DNA of 64,000 nt from Roseibium marinum (GCF_002906165.1 NZ_PPCN01000008.1:124001-188000); one strand, 5' to 3'; numbered from the stretch's first letter, positions 36,432-47,669 are shown. The notes: generated by a model from the letters alone, not told the origin. Made by a program: numbers and translations.

Positions 36432-36611
36432 AGCACTTTAAAAGAATACGGAGCCGCTTGACCCGTTTTTCGGGTCTGCCGGCAAGGCGCGGTCAGAGCC
36501 GTGGCCTTTCTGGCCACAAGCTGACCGCAACGCTGTCCGGCGGGCGTGAAAAACCAGCCTTCGGTGGATTTTATCAGCCCATCAAGCGACTCCGTATTCT
36601 TTTAAAGTGCT
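36432..36611. repeat. 180-bp palindromic element with 30-bp inverted ends
   Basis: Left arm 36432-36461 and right arm 36582-36611 match at 29 of 30 positions (starting AGCACTTTAAAAGAATACGG). The interior contains a second stem, GGTCAG...CTGACC around GGCC pairs. It begins at the base after the RidA-like stop codon and carries no gene. Confidence 0.88.
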
Positions 36612-36851
36612 GTAGCTCACAGTCTCAGAGCCCGACTTCATTCCCTTTGGGATCGTGGCGGAGCAAAGCCTGGGCGCTCGCGGGACTGGCCGTCCCGCCC
36701 CGGCCTGGACGGTCCTCTTTGGCCCCCGACCGCAATCTTTAAAATTTGCCTCAAAATTGTCACGAAAACTCACATCTGCAGCCTGAATGGCGTCCGGGTG
36801 CCGGCGCAATTATTTCGGAGAGTATCGGCTCCGAGGATGAAGGAGGCACCC

Positions 36852-37079
36852 ATGCAATCACCGGAAACTGACGTCACATCGCCCGGCAAATCCGGCGCAA
36901 GCTTCCCACCGGCTTTGTTTTATATGCTGGCGGCCGGACCCTTGCTGCTGATGATCTACGCACTGGAACCGATGCTTGCTCCGCCGCTTGCCGCTTTCCT
37001 GGCGATGACGGCGCTGACATTCCGGATGGGCCGGCGCCTTTTCGGCGAACTGGCCCGGGCCCCGGGCCGCAAGAACTGA
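36852..37079 (+). CDS. Small two-segment membrane protein
   Basis: 75 residues starting MQSPETDVTSPGKSGAS. The start is fixed by AAGGAGG six bases upstream. Two hydrophobic segments (ALFYMLAAGPLLLMIYAL and PPLAAFLAMTALTF) are joined by a short EPML loop, and the basic tail (RMGRRLFGELARAPGRKN) would face the cytoplasm. No family is recognised. A second small gene begins 48 bp after it and may be co-transcribed. Confidence 0.7.
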   Translation: MQSPETDVTSPGKSGASFPPALFYMLAAGPLLLMIYALEPMLAPPLAAFLAMTALTFRMGRRLFGELARAPGRKN

Positions 37080-37126
37080 TTGAACGACTGCCGGCCAAAC
37101 CGGCCACTGAATACAGACCGGATGAC

Positions 37127-37372
37127 GTGACGATGGCACACCCTAGAACAGTGAAAAGCCGCGGGCAGGCCCCCGCGAAGAGCGATTTTAATGAAGCACG
37201 CCCGCTCCTGCAGGCCATCTTTCTCGGCTTGCTGCTTGCCGGAGGCCTGATGGCCGCCGCCGCCATGGCCACCCCGCAAGGGCAGCACGCACAGCAAATC
37301 CTGACGGAAAAATCTTCGCAACCGTCGGGACAACAAATGCGCGCGTCCCCAGGCATGCATCAGCCCTATTGA
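37127..37372 (+). CDS. Small single-pass or exported hypothetical protein
   Basis: 81 residues from a GTG (or 79 from the ATG at 37133). One hydrophobic segment (LLQAIFLGLLLAGGLMAAAAMATP) follows a basic N-terminus and is followed by a Gln-rich hydrophilic tail; it could be a signal peptide or an anchor. The ribosome site is weak and no family is recognised, so coding status rests on hydrophobicity pattern and proximity to the preceding small gene. Confidence 0.45.
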   Translation: MTMAHPRTVKSRGQAPAKSDFNEARPLLQAIFLGLLLAGGLMAAAAMATPQGQHAQQILTEKSSQPSGQQMRASPGMHQPY

Positions 37373-37987
37373 GGGCAATTCCCTTCGGGGCAATTGGGTG
37401 ATTCAACCTGACGGCCACAACATTTGCGGCGCTTCCCTCGATCGAATTCGAAACAAGCTCCCGGTAGTCAGGCTGCGGACCCATAAAATCATGATTTCGC
37501 CTGGGCGAGCCAAGGCACAAGCCTAGTAAAGCCGAGGCCCGGCCTCATACTTGTCTCGTATGAAAGCCGGGCCCCAAGTGCCCGGTCCGCCCCCGGTAAA
37601 ATGTTCTCCGCTTTGCCCCCGGCTTAATTTCAGGACCCGTGAAGGCCCGAAGTCCGGCTGGTACCCAGGTCCTGCGCCATCGGCGCGGCTCCCGGTCAAG
37701 AGCGGAAATTTGTTTGTTGGCCAAGTAAAGCAACACGTCCGGCTGTCTGCAAGACAGTTATTGCCTGAAGGGCTGGAAGAACCGGCAATTAACCCGATGC
37801 GCGTTTATCATTCAAGAATACCGGGGATAACCTGGGGGAAAGGTTGAAATGCCTTCCACGCGGCGCCCGGCAGGTTCGCGCATCTGCTCCCGAATTCCGG
37901 GCACCCGTGAGACAGATTCACATCATCACCATTGCCAAGGGGGCAAAGTGAATCGATAAAGGATGGGAAGGCTCGCCGGAGGCAGAC
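37373..37987. other. 615-bp non-coding stretch with a hairpin and a repeat fragment
   Basis: Near 37470-37492 an inverted copy of the CATAAAATCATGATTT/GGGTCCGCA segment found beside element C is visible. At 37536-37573 GGCCCGGC and GCCGGGCC pair, with CATAC/GTATG inside, giving a strong stem. An open frame at 37551-37847 has no protein-like character. The last 20 bp contain GGAGG for the next gene. Confidence 0.55.
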
Positions 37988-38398
37988 ATGGACATCGACC
38001 TGACTTTATCCGCGGATACGATCCGCCTGTTGGCCCAAAAGGCCCGAGCGGTATCCTCCTCGCTGGAGGATACGTTCGAAGACGGCCATGAGGGCGACGT
38101 GGAGTTCGACGCCGACGCACTGAAACAGAGCCACGGTCACGACGGTCTGGCGGAGGAGGAAAACGACGACCTCTCCGATGAGGAACTGCGCGAACTGATC
38201 GAGGACCTCAACGTTGACGAAGCTGCCGAGCTGGTCGCCATCACCTGGATCGGCCGCGGCGATTTCGAGGCCGAGGATTTTGAACAGGCCCTCCAGGAAG
38301 CCCGTGAACGCGCTGTCGGTCCCACCGCGAAATACCTGCTCGGCATGCCGCTGCTGGCCGACCACATGGAAGCCGGCCTCGACGCCCTCGATCTTTAG
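37988..38398 (+). CDS. DUF3775 domain-containing protein
   Basis: 136 residues, strongly acidic, cytoplasmic. The family pattern is clear: LSADTIRLLAQKARAV near the start and DLNVDEAAELVAITWIGRGDFEAEDFEQALQEA in the middle, ending KYLLGMPLLADHMEAGLDAL. Function is unknown; the family is common in alphaproteobacteria. GGAGG lies at the right distance from the ATG. A palindromic element begins about 20 bp after the stop codon. Confidence 0.9.
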   Translation: MDIDLTLSADTIRLLAQKARAVSSSLEDTFEDGHEGDVEFDADALKQSHGHDGLAEEENDDLSDEELRELIEDLNVDEAAELVAITWIGRGDFEAEDFEQALQEARERAVGPTAKYLLGMPLLADHMEAGLDALDL

Positions 38399-38420
38399 AT
38401 CGGAATTCCAACAGGCTTGG

Positions 38421-38685
38421 CCGTGTGGACGAGTTGGAGATGCATTTCGCCGGGAGCTGCATCGTTCAAGATCAAGTCATTCCGGTGCAGGTGATGCCGG
38501 CCCATCATCAAGACGGATTGGCGCTGGGATTGGGCGATGGAGACCCGGTCCTTCGGGTGAGACAAGAGGCTTCGATCCGACGCGAAAAAATCCTTGACCG
38601 TATCGCCGATACGCTCCGCGGATCCTTCCCGGCCATCTCCCGCCTCTTTTCTCACGAAATGCGCCTCCAATTCGTCCACGCACCC
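38421..38685. repeat. 265-bp palindromic element D
   Basis: The left end CCGTGTGGACGAGTTGGAG and the inverted right end share a roughly 28-bp arm with a few mismatches (TGGACGAATTGGAGGCGCATTTCG as read from the right). The right tip is followed by CTAG. A fragment of the same left end lies inverted at 16058-16086. No gene inside. Confidence 0.75.
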
Positions 38686-38842
38686 TAGGTTACGTCAAGC
38701 CGGACCGGCAGGTTTTGCCGGATAGTCCACAAGGCGGCGGTTTTCTTGGGAAAACGGGTCAGGAACCGGCTGCCCGCCTTTCAGTCCGGTCCTGTTTGCA
38801 GCACTCTTGCCCGACTGTTTTGGGACCAGGGGGTTGAAGGCT

Positions 38843-38968
38843 ATGCTGCAGGATCCGGCGAACCGCGATGTGTTTACCGTTCACCGGCCGTCTCCGTGGC
38901 CATACGTTGGCGCAATGGTGGCCGCGACGGCCCTGATCACGACACTGGTTGTAACTTTCAGCGGTTAG
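38843..38968 (+). CDS. Possible 41-residue membrane microprotein
   Basis: Reads MLQDPANRDVFTVHRPSPWP then a hydrophobic stretch (YVGAMVAATALITTLVVTF) and SG-stop. GAAGG precedes the ATG. A polar head and one membrane helix are typical of small inner-membrane proteins, and the frame is closed cleanly, but no family is known to me. Bases 38690-38842 contain nothing else recognisable. Confidence 0.5.
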   Translation: MLQDPANRDVFTVHRPSPWPYVGAMVAATALITTLVVTFSG

Positions 38969-39038
38969 GCCTACCTCTTTCACAAAATGAACGTTCCCGG
39001 CGCGCTAAGGTCTGTGGAACTTTGCGGAAAACCGGAAA

Positions 39039-40001
39039 ATGTCCTCAACGCGTCTGGCTGTGCTCGACCTCGCCCGCGGTCTCGCCGTTGTCGCCATGGC
39101 GGTCTATCACCTGTCCTGGGATCTTTCCTGGTTCGGTTTCGTCGACTGGGCTGTTGCGCAGGGCGAGGGCTGGCGCGGTTTCGCCGCCGCGATCGCCGGC
39201 AGCTTTCTGTTTGTCGCGGGCATCAGCCTGGAACTGGCCCATCACAGGGGCATTCGCCGGCAAGCCTTTCTGCGCCGGCTGGCGGTGATCGTCGCCGCCG
39301 CGGCAGCCGTTTCCCTGGCGACCTGGTTCACCTTCGGCGACAGTTTCGTGCGCTTCGGCATTCTGCACTGCATCGCCGCCTCCAGCATTATTGCCCTCCC
39401 CTTCACCCGCTGGCCACTCTGGATGGCGGCCGCCGCCGCAGCCTTCGTTCTGACCCTGCCCCTCTGGGCAAGCTCCTTCGTCTTCAACGGACAGCTCTGG
39501 CTGTGGACGGGACTGGGAACGCCGGACTTCGGCAGCGTCGATTATGTGCCGCTGGCACCCTGGGCCGGAGCAACACTTTCGGGCGTAGCCATCTCGAAGC
39601 TGTTCCGCAGGGCCCGGATCTGGGAGAAACTGTCCGCCATCCGCGCGACGGATCCCGCAGGCCGGTTCACCCGGTTCATCGGACGACATTCCCTGCCCAT
39701 CTACCTTTTGCACCAGCCGGTGCTCTATGGTCTCGTCTGGGCCGCGACGCTCGTCGCGGGCGATGTCGATCGGGCCGGAAACGCCTTTGTCCGCAATTGC
39801 TCCACCGCCTGTCAGGAGAATTTCGGCGCACCCGATATATGTGAGCAGGCCTGTGGCTGCACACTCGCCTTTCTCAAGGCGGACGGCATCTGGACAGCGC
39901 TCAACGAGGACCCGGAAAACCAGTCCCTGCGTGACCGGATGAACGGCAGGTATGCGCAATGCCTCGCCGATCCGGAGTTGAAGCCCGGTCTGGTGAACTA
40001 G
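39039..40001 (+). CDS. DUF1624 / heparan-alpha-glucosaminide acetyltransferase-like membrane protein
   Basis: 320 residues with about seven membrane segments. The N-terminal motif LDLARGLAVVAMAVYHLSWDLSWFG is characteristic of the family related to the lysosomal acetyltransferase HGSNAT; PIYLLHQPVLYGLVWA near residue 225 gives the second conserved part. A transmembrane acyl transfer to envelope sugars is the likely activity type. After the last segment is a soluble tail of about 70 residues with a cluster of cysteines (CSTACQENFGAPDICEQACGC), unusual for the family. The stop codon TAG falls in the tip of the following repeat. Confidence 0.85.
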   Translation: MSSTRLAVLDLARGLAVVAMAVYHLSWDLSWFGFVDWAVAQGEGWRGFAAAIAGSFLFVAGISLELAHHRGIRRQAFLRRLAVIVAAAAAVSLATWFTFGDSFVRFGILHCIAASSIIALPFTRWPLWMAAAAAAFVLTLPLWASSFVFNGQLWLWTGLGTPDFGSVDYVPLAPWAGATLSGVAISKLFRRARIWEKLSAIRATDPAGRFTRFIGRHSLPIYLLHQPVLYGLVWAATLVAGDVDRAGNAFVRNCSTACQENFGAPDICEQACGCTLAFLKADGIWTALNEDPENQSLRDRMNGRYAQCLADPELKPGLVN

Positions 40002-40269
40002 GGTCTGTGGACAATTAGGTTTGGGTCGCGGCGCGAGCCGGATTTCGGTGTCCGAACAGGAGGAAAGTCCGCAGTGGTGCCGCCCACCACAAGGACTTTC
40101 CGACGCAGTCGGGACCGAAATCCGCCGCGTCTCGAAGAGATTTGGCGCAAAACGCCCATTTCGGCGTCCCAATGTCTTGAAAGGGAACACCCTTCCTGCG
40201 ACCTTGCTTCGTGAACTGGGCGTTTTGCATCCAAACCTCGACCAAATCCTTATTGTCCACAGACCCTAG
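39998..40269. repeat. 272-bp CTAG-ended element E between two convergent genes
   Basis: Both ends read CTAGGGTCTGTGGACAAT inwards, and the similarity continues for about 10 more bases. The element fills the whole gap: the left CTAG contains the stop codon of the DUF1624 gene, and the right CTAG contains the stop codon of the phosphotransferase gene on the other strand. The interior has GGAAAGTCC and GGACTTTCC arms. Confidence 0.88.
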
Positions 40270-41171
40270 ATTAATACGCGCACCCGGGCCAGCGCGCGGT
40301 CTCTCCTGCCCCGGGCGAAAGGGAGGAAAATACCGGCATCCCGGCCTCTCGCCACCTGCTCCAGCGCCCAGAGCGCTGATACGGCATCGCATCTGGCTTT
40401 CATGGCTTCGAGCCGGTCCCCGGCCGGGACGAGGGAGGTTGGCTGCTTTGCTTTGTAGGCGGCGAGAAAGGCGCTTTCCTGAACCTCGGAAAACCCGTGT
40501 TCCAGGATCGCATAGGCCAGATCCCAGGCGGGATCCGCCATCGCGGAATATTCCCAGTCGATCAGCCACAGCCGATCCGGTGTCCAGAGGCAATTTCCCG
40601 GCGAGAGATCGCCATGAACGGGCACGCGCCGAATAGCGCCGGCATCCGCAGGCCGGTTCGCAAGCTCCCGCAAGGCCTGATCGAGGGGCGCAATCTCCGG
40701 CCGGAGCTCCGCCGCCGAGGCAAGAAAATCCCGCTGCGCCCTGTAGACGTCATCCGGATCGAGAACACCCGCGAACTCCGCACCGGACCCGTGAAGCCTG
40801 CCGAGCGTATCGCCAAGCCGGGACGGGAAATCCTCCGGCGCGCAATCCATGACGTCCACCGCCCCGGTCACAAGAATGCCTTCGCCGGGATGGACATACA
40901 GCGGTGGCAACGCGAGCCCGAGCTCCGCCGCCAGACCGAGGTTCCGCGCCTCCGCCTGCCTGTCGATAAGCCCGGCATTCTCGGGCCTCGGCAGGCGCAG
41001 GAAAAAGAGGCCGCGCTCGGCTTCAAGCCGGTAGACGCGGTTGGTCAGACCGGCCTGCGGCACGGCTCTGCCGGGCGCCCCGCAAATCTCCAAAAGGTCC
41101 GGATGGCGCTCGAAAGCCTTGAGAATATCCGCGCTCAAGGCGTCTGGCGTATTGGTTGAAGAATGTGGCAC
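40266..41171 (-). CDS. Choline/ethanolamine-kinase-like phosphotransferase
   Basis: 301 residues with the aminoglycoside/choline kinase fold. A nucleotide-binding N-lobe (QAGLTNRVYRLEAERGLFFLRLP), the catalytic Brenner-type motif PVHGDLSPGNCLW (Asp and Asn) and the metal-binding LIDWEYSAMADPAWDLA are all visible. Likely to phosphorylate choline, ethanolamine, thiamine or a similar alcohol in the cytoplasm. It starts 39 bp before the divergent selenoprotein-W-like gene. Confidence 0.88.
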   Translation of the reverse strand: MPHSSTNTPDALSADILKAFERHPDLLEICGAPGRAVPQAGLTNRVYRLEAERGLFFLRLPRPENAGLIDRQAEARNLGLAAELGLALPPLYVHPGEGILVTGAVDVMDCAPEDFPSRLGDTLGRLHGSGAEFAGVLDPDDVYRAQRDFLASAAELRPEIAPLDQALRELANRPADAGAIRRVPVHGDLSPGNCLWTPDRLWLIDWEYSAMADPAWDLAYAILEHGFSEVQESAFLAAYKAKQPTSLVPAGDRLEAMKARCDAVSALWALEQVARGRDAGIFLPFARGRRDRALARVRVLI

Positions 41172-41209
41172 AAGCGCTGAAGATCACCTGTTCTGAAAAG
41201 GAGAACGCC

Positions 41210-41509
41210 ATGACGGACGTTCCGGCTCCCCATATCATCATCACCTACTGCCGCCAATGCAATTGGCTGCTGCGTTCCGCGTGGATGGCCCAGGAAATTC
41301 TCTCCACCTTTTCAGAGGAAACCGGCGCGGTCACGCTCGTCCCGGCCACCGGCGGTACATTCACCATCACCTGCGACGGCCAACCGGTCTGGGACCGCAA
41401 GCAGGACGGCGGTTTCCCGGAAGCCAAGGTTCTGAAACAGCGGCTTCGCGACTTGTTGTGGCCGGAGAAGGACCTCGGCCATTCCGACCTGCCAAAAGCC
41501 GGCGGCTGA
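41210..41509 (+). CDS. SelT/SelW/SelH (Rdx) family protein
   Basis: 99 residues starting MTDVPAPHIIITYCRQCNWLLRSAWMAQEIL. A CxxC redox motif (CRQC) lies in the first beta-alpha turn as in selenoprotein W-like thioredoxin-fold proteins; here both positions are Cys, so no selenocysteine is needed. GTFTITCDGQPVWDRKQDGGFPEAKVLKQRLRDLL completes the family pattern. AAGGAGAA fixes the start; an upstream in-frame ATG is inside the neighbour's region. The redox partner is unknown. Confidence 0.92.
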   Translation: MTDVPAPHIIITYCRQCNWLLRSAWMAQEILSTFSEETGAVTLVPATGGTFTITCDGQPVWDRKQDGGFPEAKVLKQRLRDLLWPEKDLGHSDLPKAGG

Positions 41510-41846
41510 TCCTGACGTCAGAGACACGCACCACGTCCCTCATCCCCTCCGTCATCAACCCCGTTGAGCGAACAGAGAGCCGGAGCGCCTGCCTCTCCGG
41601 CGTCATTCCGGGCAAGCGCAGCCTAAGCTGCGCGCCGACCCGGAATCCAGCGCATCATTCGCGCCCCAGGCGCGGCTATTTCTTCCAAAGCGATGACTGT
41701 AGAAAACTCGCTCACACCCGCGCTGATGCGCTGGATTCCGGACCTGCGTTCGACTTGCGTCTCACTCGTCCGGAATAACCGCTGTAAGGGCTGTGCTCAG
41801 CCTCTCACGTCGCTCGACAGAGTTGATGACGGTGGAAACTGTGCCC
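41510..41846. repeat. Intergenic repeat region with 18-bp perfect inverted repeat
   Basis: CCGGAATCCAGCGCATCA (41640-41657) and its exact complement (41724-41741) flank a 66-bp loop. The sequence belongs to the ATTCCGG/CCGGAAT repeat type also found at 47696 and 48456. No gene is visible; the remainder has no recognisable feature. Confidence 0.75.
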
Positions 41847-42230
41847 TCAGGCGGCCGCGTCCAGTTCGTCGAAGACCTCACGCGCGGCGTTCAGCCCGTT
41901 GATGGCCGCCGGCAACCCGCCATAGACCGCCATCTGCCAGATGGCCTCGATGACCTCCTCGCGGTTCGCACCGGTCGCCAGCGTGTGCTCGATATTGATC
42001 TTCAGTTGCGGCCCGGTCTGTCCGCCCAGCGCCGTCAGCGCCGCGATGGTGCACAGCTGACGGGTCTTCAGATCCAGGCCGGGACGGGCATAGTGACGCC
42101 CATAGGCCCATTCGACGAGGCTCTCGGCGAAGCCCGGGAGCAGATCGTCATACCGCCCGGCAAGGACGGCTTCGAGGTCGGGATTAAGCTTTTCTATCAG
42201 CGCGCGGCCGCGCTCCAGTGCGTCTGTCAT
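41847..42230 (-). CDS. Carboxymuconolactone decarboxylase family protein
   Basis: 127 residues. The all-helical domain has LKTRQLCTIAALTALGGQTGPQLKINIEHTLATGANREEVIEAIWQMAVYGGLPAAINGL, close to gamma-carboxymuconolactone decarboxylase-type proteins; the AhpD CxxC pair is absent, so a peroxidase role is unlikely. Substrate unknown. The ATG at 42230 overlaps the last 47 bases of the MerR gene, so the two are translated from one transcript, and the MerR protein probably controls it. Confidence 0.88.
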   Translation of the reverse strand: MTDALERGRALIEKLNPDLEAVLAGRYDDLLPGFAESLVEWAYGRHYARPGLDLKTRQLCTIAALTALGGQTGPQLKINIEHTLATGANREEVIEAIWQMAVYGGLPAAINGLNAAREVFDELDAAA

Positions 42231-42660
42231 GGTGGGAACTGTCCTGATTTGGCGGCGCGCCGTGTTCGGTGCGGGCGCAGCTTTCGAAGGCCGGATCGAC
42301 GGTTTCGCCCGCTTCCATCCTTCTGTAGAGAACAACCTTATCGTCCAGGACTTCCAGCGTTTCGGTCAGCCGCGCGATATCCGCGACAACCTTCCTGCGA
42401 TGCGATTCCAGCAAGGATCTGCGTTCGGCAAGCGATGCGCTGCCCAGGGTCCGCAACTCCGCATAGCGCAGCCGGTCCCTGATCCCCATGCCGGTCGCCT
42501 TCAGCCGGTCGAGAAATTCGATCCAGCGCAGGATGGTCCCATCATAGATCCGCCGTCCTCCCGCATCCCTGAGGGGACGCGGAATGAGACCGATCTTCTC
42601 GTAGTATCGCAATGTGTCGGTCGAAAGCCCCGACTTTTCAGCTAGATCACCGATACGCAT
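42184..42660 (-). CDS. MerR-family transcriptional regulator
   Basis: 158 residues from the ATG at 42660 (MRIGDLAEKSGLSTDTLRYYEKIGLIPRP), the standard MerR opening; GGAGACAG stands before it. A dimerisation helix (RRSLLESHRRKVVADIARLTETLEVLDDKVVLYR) follows, then a short tail with a single Cys in FESCARTEHG. No metal-sensor cysteine pattern is complete. Its own promoter has the long 19-base spacer that MerR proteins untwist, so auto-activation is likely. It is the first gene of a two-gene unit. Confidence 0.92.
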   Translation of the reverse strand: MRIGDLAEKSGLSTDTLRYYEKIGLIPRPLRDAGGRRIYDGTILRWIEFLDRLKATGMGIRDRLRYAELRTLGSASLAERRSLLESHRRKVVADIARLTETLEVLDDKVVLYRRMEAGETVDPAFESCARTEHGAPPNQDSSHHDRRTGARPRADRKA

Positions 42661-42688
42661 GTCTGTCTCCGAACAGGACGATTTCCCT

Positions 42689-42719
42689 GACTTACGAGTT
42701 GGAGCGCACTCCAGGTCAA
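42689..42719 (-). promoter_or_regulatory. MerR-type promoter with 19-base spacer and dyad
   Basis: On the minus strand TTGACC (42714-42719) and TAAGTC (42689-42694) are 19 bases apart, and the spacer holds the dyad TGGAGTGCGCTCCA. This is the classic architecture of promoters activated by MerR proteins. It lies just upstream of the MerR gene. Confidence 0.8.
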
Positions 42720-43055
42720 GAATTATTTTTCCCTGATGCAAACATTACCCCCTCCGCGATCACTCCAAAGAAGTGAGGCGAAACCGAACCATCCGGAGCG
42801 AGCCGCGTCTGTTGCGCGAAATATATCGGCTTTGCGGATCGGCGCGCAGCTTTGCCGCACTTGTCCGCAAGGACGACCTCGCTCACTATCAGGACGGAAC
42901 CCTGACTGTTGGTGAAAAACCTGTCGCCGATCACCGCTCCGCCGCAAAACCCAAACTCCGTGTCGATTTTGATTGATCGATCAATCAAAAAAAACTCATC
43001 ATCCAATCTGTGCTGAAGACCGCAGATTTCCGAACCTGAGAGAGAACGCCGAGCC
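42720..43055. other. Intergenic region upstream of choline sulfatase
   Basis: No gene that I can support; overlapping short frames occur on both strands (for example 42773-42976 plus and 42716-43072 minus), but none has a ribosome site or recognisable features. The right third contains the BetI-like operator and presumably the betC promoter. Confidence 0.5.
42967..42990. promoter_or_regulatory. BetI-like operator, 24-bp perfect palindrome
   Basis: The arms TTTTGATTGATC and GATCAATCAAAA are exactly complementary. The core TTGATTGA-TCAATCAA resembles sites of the choline-responsive repressor BetI. It ends 65 bp before the choline sulfatase start. No betI gene is in the window, so control would be in trans. 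Confidence 0.65.
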
Positions 43056-44570
43056 ATGGACCGCAAGAACATCCTGATCCTGATGGTCGACCAGTTGAAC
43101 GGGACGCTGTTTCCCGACGGTCCGGCGGAATTTCTTCACGCACCCAACCTGAAGAAACTGGCGGAGCGCTCGGTGCGCTTCGAAAACACCTACACCGCCT
43201 CGCCGCTCTGCGCGCCGGGCCGAGCCAGTTTCATGTCCGGCCAGTTGCCGCGCCGGACCGGCGTTTACGACAACGCCGCCGAATTCGCCTCCGACATTCC
43301 GACCTATGCCCACCACCTGCGCCGCGCCGGCTACACCACCTGCCTCTCCGGCAAGATGCATTTCGTCGGACCGGACCAGATGCACGGCCTTGAGGAACGC
43401 CTGACCACCGACATCTACCCGGCCGATTTCGGCTGGACGCCCGACTACCGCAAGCCGGGCGAACGCATCGACTGGTGGTACCACAACATGGGCTCGGTCA
43501 CCGGCGCGGGCGTCGCCGAGATTTCCAACCAGATGGAATATGACGACGATGTCGCCTTTCAGGCCGTGCGCAAGATCCACGATTACGGCCGCGGCAAATA
43601 CGACCGGCCCTTCTGCCTGACGGTCAGCTTCACCCACCCGCACGATCCTTACGTGGCGCGCCGGAAATACTGGGACCTTTACGAGGATTGCGAGCATTTG
43701 CTGCCGGAAATCCCGGCAATGGCGTATGAAGATCACGATCCCCATTCGAAGCGCATATTCGATGCCAACGACTGGCGCGGTTTCAACATCACGGAAGACG
43801 ACATCCGCAAGTCCCGCCGCGCCTATTTCGCCAATATCTCCTATCTGGACGACAAGATCGGCGAGATCCTGCATGCGCTCGAGGCGATGCACCTGGCCGA
43901 CGACACCACGATCCTGTTCGTCTCCGATCACGGCGACATGCTCGGCGAGCGCGGCCTGTGGTTCAAGATGACCTTCTTCGAAGGCTCGTCCCGTGTGCCG
44001 CTGATGATCGCCGACAGGGACCTTGCGCCACAGCGCATCGCAACGCCCGTCAGCACGCTCGACGTATTGCCGACGGTCTGCGACCTCGGCGGCATCGACA
44101 TGAGCGGGATCATGCCCTGGACAGACGGCATCAGCCTGGTTCCCTTGGCTCAGGGAACGCCGCGCGGCGAACCCGTGCTGATGGAATACGCCGCCGAAGC
44201 CTCCTATGCGCCGCTGGTCGGGATCCGCGAGGGCGACTGGAAATACATTCACTGCGAACTCGACCCGCCGCAGCTCTTCAACCTGGCCGACGACCCGTTT
44301 GAGCTCACCAACCTCGCCGCCGATCCCGCTCACGCGCAAACCGCCGTCCGCTTCGCGGAACTGGCCGGCCGGCGATGGGACCTGGCCGCCTACGACGCCG
44401 AAGTCCGCCAGTCCCAGGCCCGCCGCTGGATCGTCTACGAAGCCCTGCGCAACGGCGCCTATTTCCCCTGGGACTACCAGCCCCTGCAAAAGGCCTCCGA
44501 ACGCTACATGCGCAATCATATGGATCTGAACGAGGTGGAAGAGGGGCAGAGGTTTCCACGGGGGGAGTGA
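43056..44570 (+). CDS. betC: Choline-sulfatase BetC
   Basis: 504 residues, a formylglycine-dependent sulfatase. Metal ligands sit in LILMVDQLNGT, and the maturation motif C52-A-P-G-R56 (SPLCAPGRASF) gives the formylglycine nucleophile. SGKMHFVGPDQMHGLEERLTTDIYP is typical of choline sulfatases. A C-terminal choline-sulfatase tail follows (WDYQPLQKASERYMRNHMDLNEVE). It releases choline and sulfate from choline-O-sulfate, giving precursor for the osmoprotectant glycine betaine. No leader is seen, so it is cytoplasmic. Usually part of betICBA; here it stands alone behind a BetI-like operator. Confidence 0.95.
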   Translation: MDRKNILILMVDQLNGTLFPDGPAEFLHAPNLKKLAERSVRFENTYTASPLCAPGRASFMSGQLPRRTGVYDNAAEFASDIPTYAHHLRRAGYTTCLSGKMHFVGPDQMHGLEERLTTDIYPADFGWTPDYRKPGERIDWWYHNMGSVTGAGVAEISNQMEYDDDVAFQAVRKIHDYGRGKYDRPFCLTVSFTHPHDPYVARRKYWDLYEDCEHLLPEIPAMAYEDHDPHSKRIFDANDWRGFNITEDDIRKSRRAYFANISYLDDKIGEILHALEAMHLADDTTILFVSDHGDMLGERGLWFKMTFFEGSSRVPLMIADRDLAPQRIATPVSTLDVLPTVCDLGGIDMSGIMPWTDGISLVPLAQGTPRGEPVLMEYAAEASYAPLVGIREGDWKYIHCELDPPQLFNLADDPFELTNLAADPAHAQTAVRFAELAGRRWDLAAYDAEVRQSQARRWIVYEALRNGAYFPWDYQPLQKASERYMRNHMDLNEVEEGQRFPRGE

Positions 44571-44747
44571 GCGCAAAGCCCCCTCACTCCAACGGCAGAT
44601 CGCTATCCCGCACACCCGGCGCTCCGGTTTGAACGCCGCGCTTCCTGACACCCTCCTGTCAGGAGACCGGCAGGAAGTCGATATTTCCGGAACAAAGCCG
44701 CAACCGCCCCCTTTTCTCGCAGGCGCAACCGGACCATATTGCAGGGC

Positions 44748-47669
<2,922 letters not shown>

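Noticed and set aside
37551..37847. 98-residue frame in the 615-bp gap
   Set aside because: Begins within a stem-loop, has Pro/Gly-rich random-looking sequence and no ribosome site.
42716..43072. 118-residue minus frame and 67-residue plus frame before betC
   Set aside because: They overlap each other and the BetI-like operator; neither has a convincing start.
44571..44747. SOS box before uvrB
   Set aside because: I looked for GTTC/GAAC half-sites with seven-base spacing; only partial matches were found (GAAC near 44636 and 44692), not a full site.
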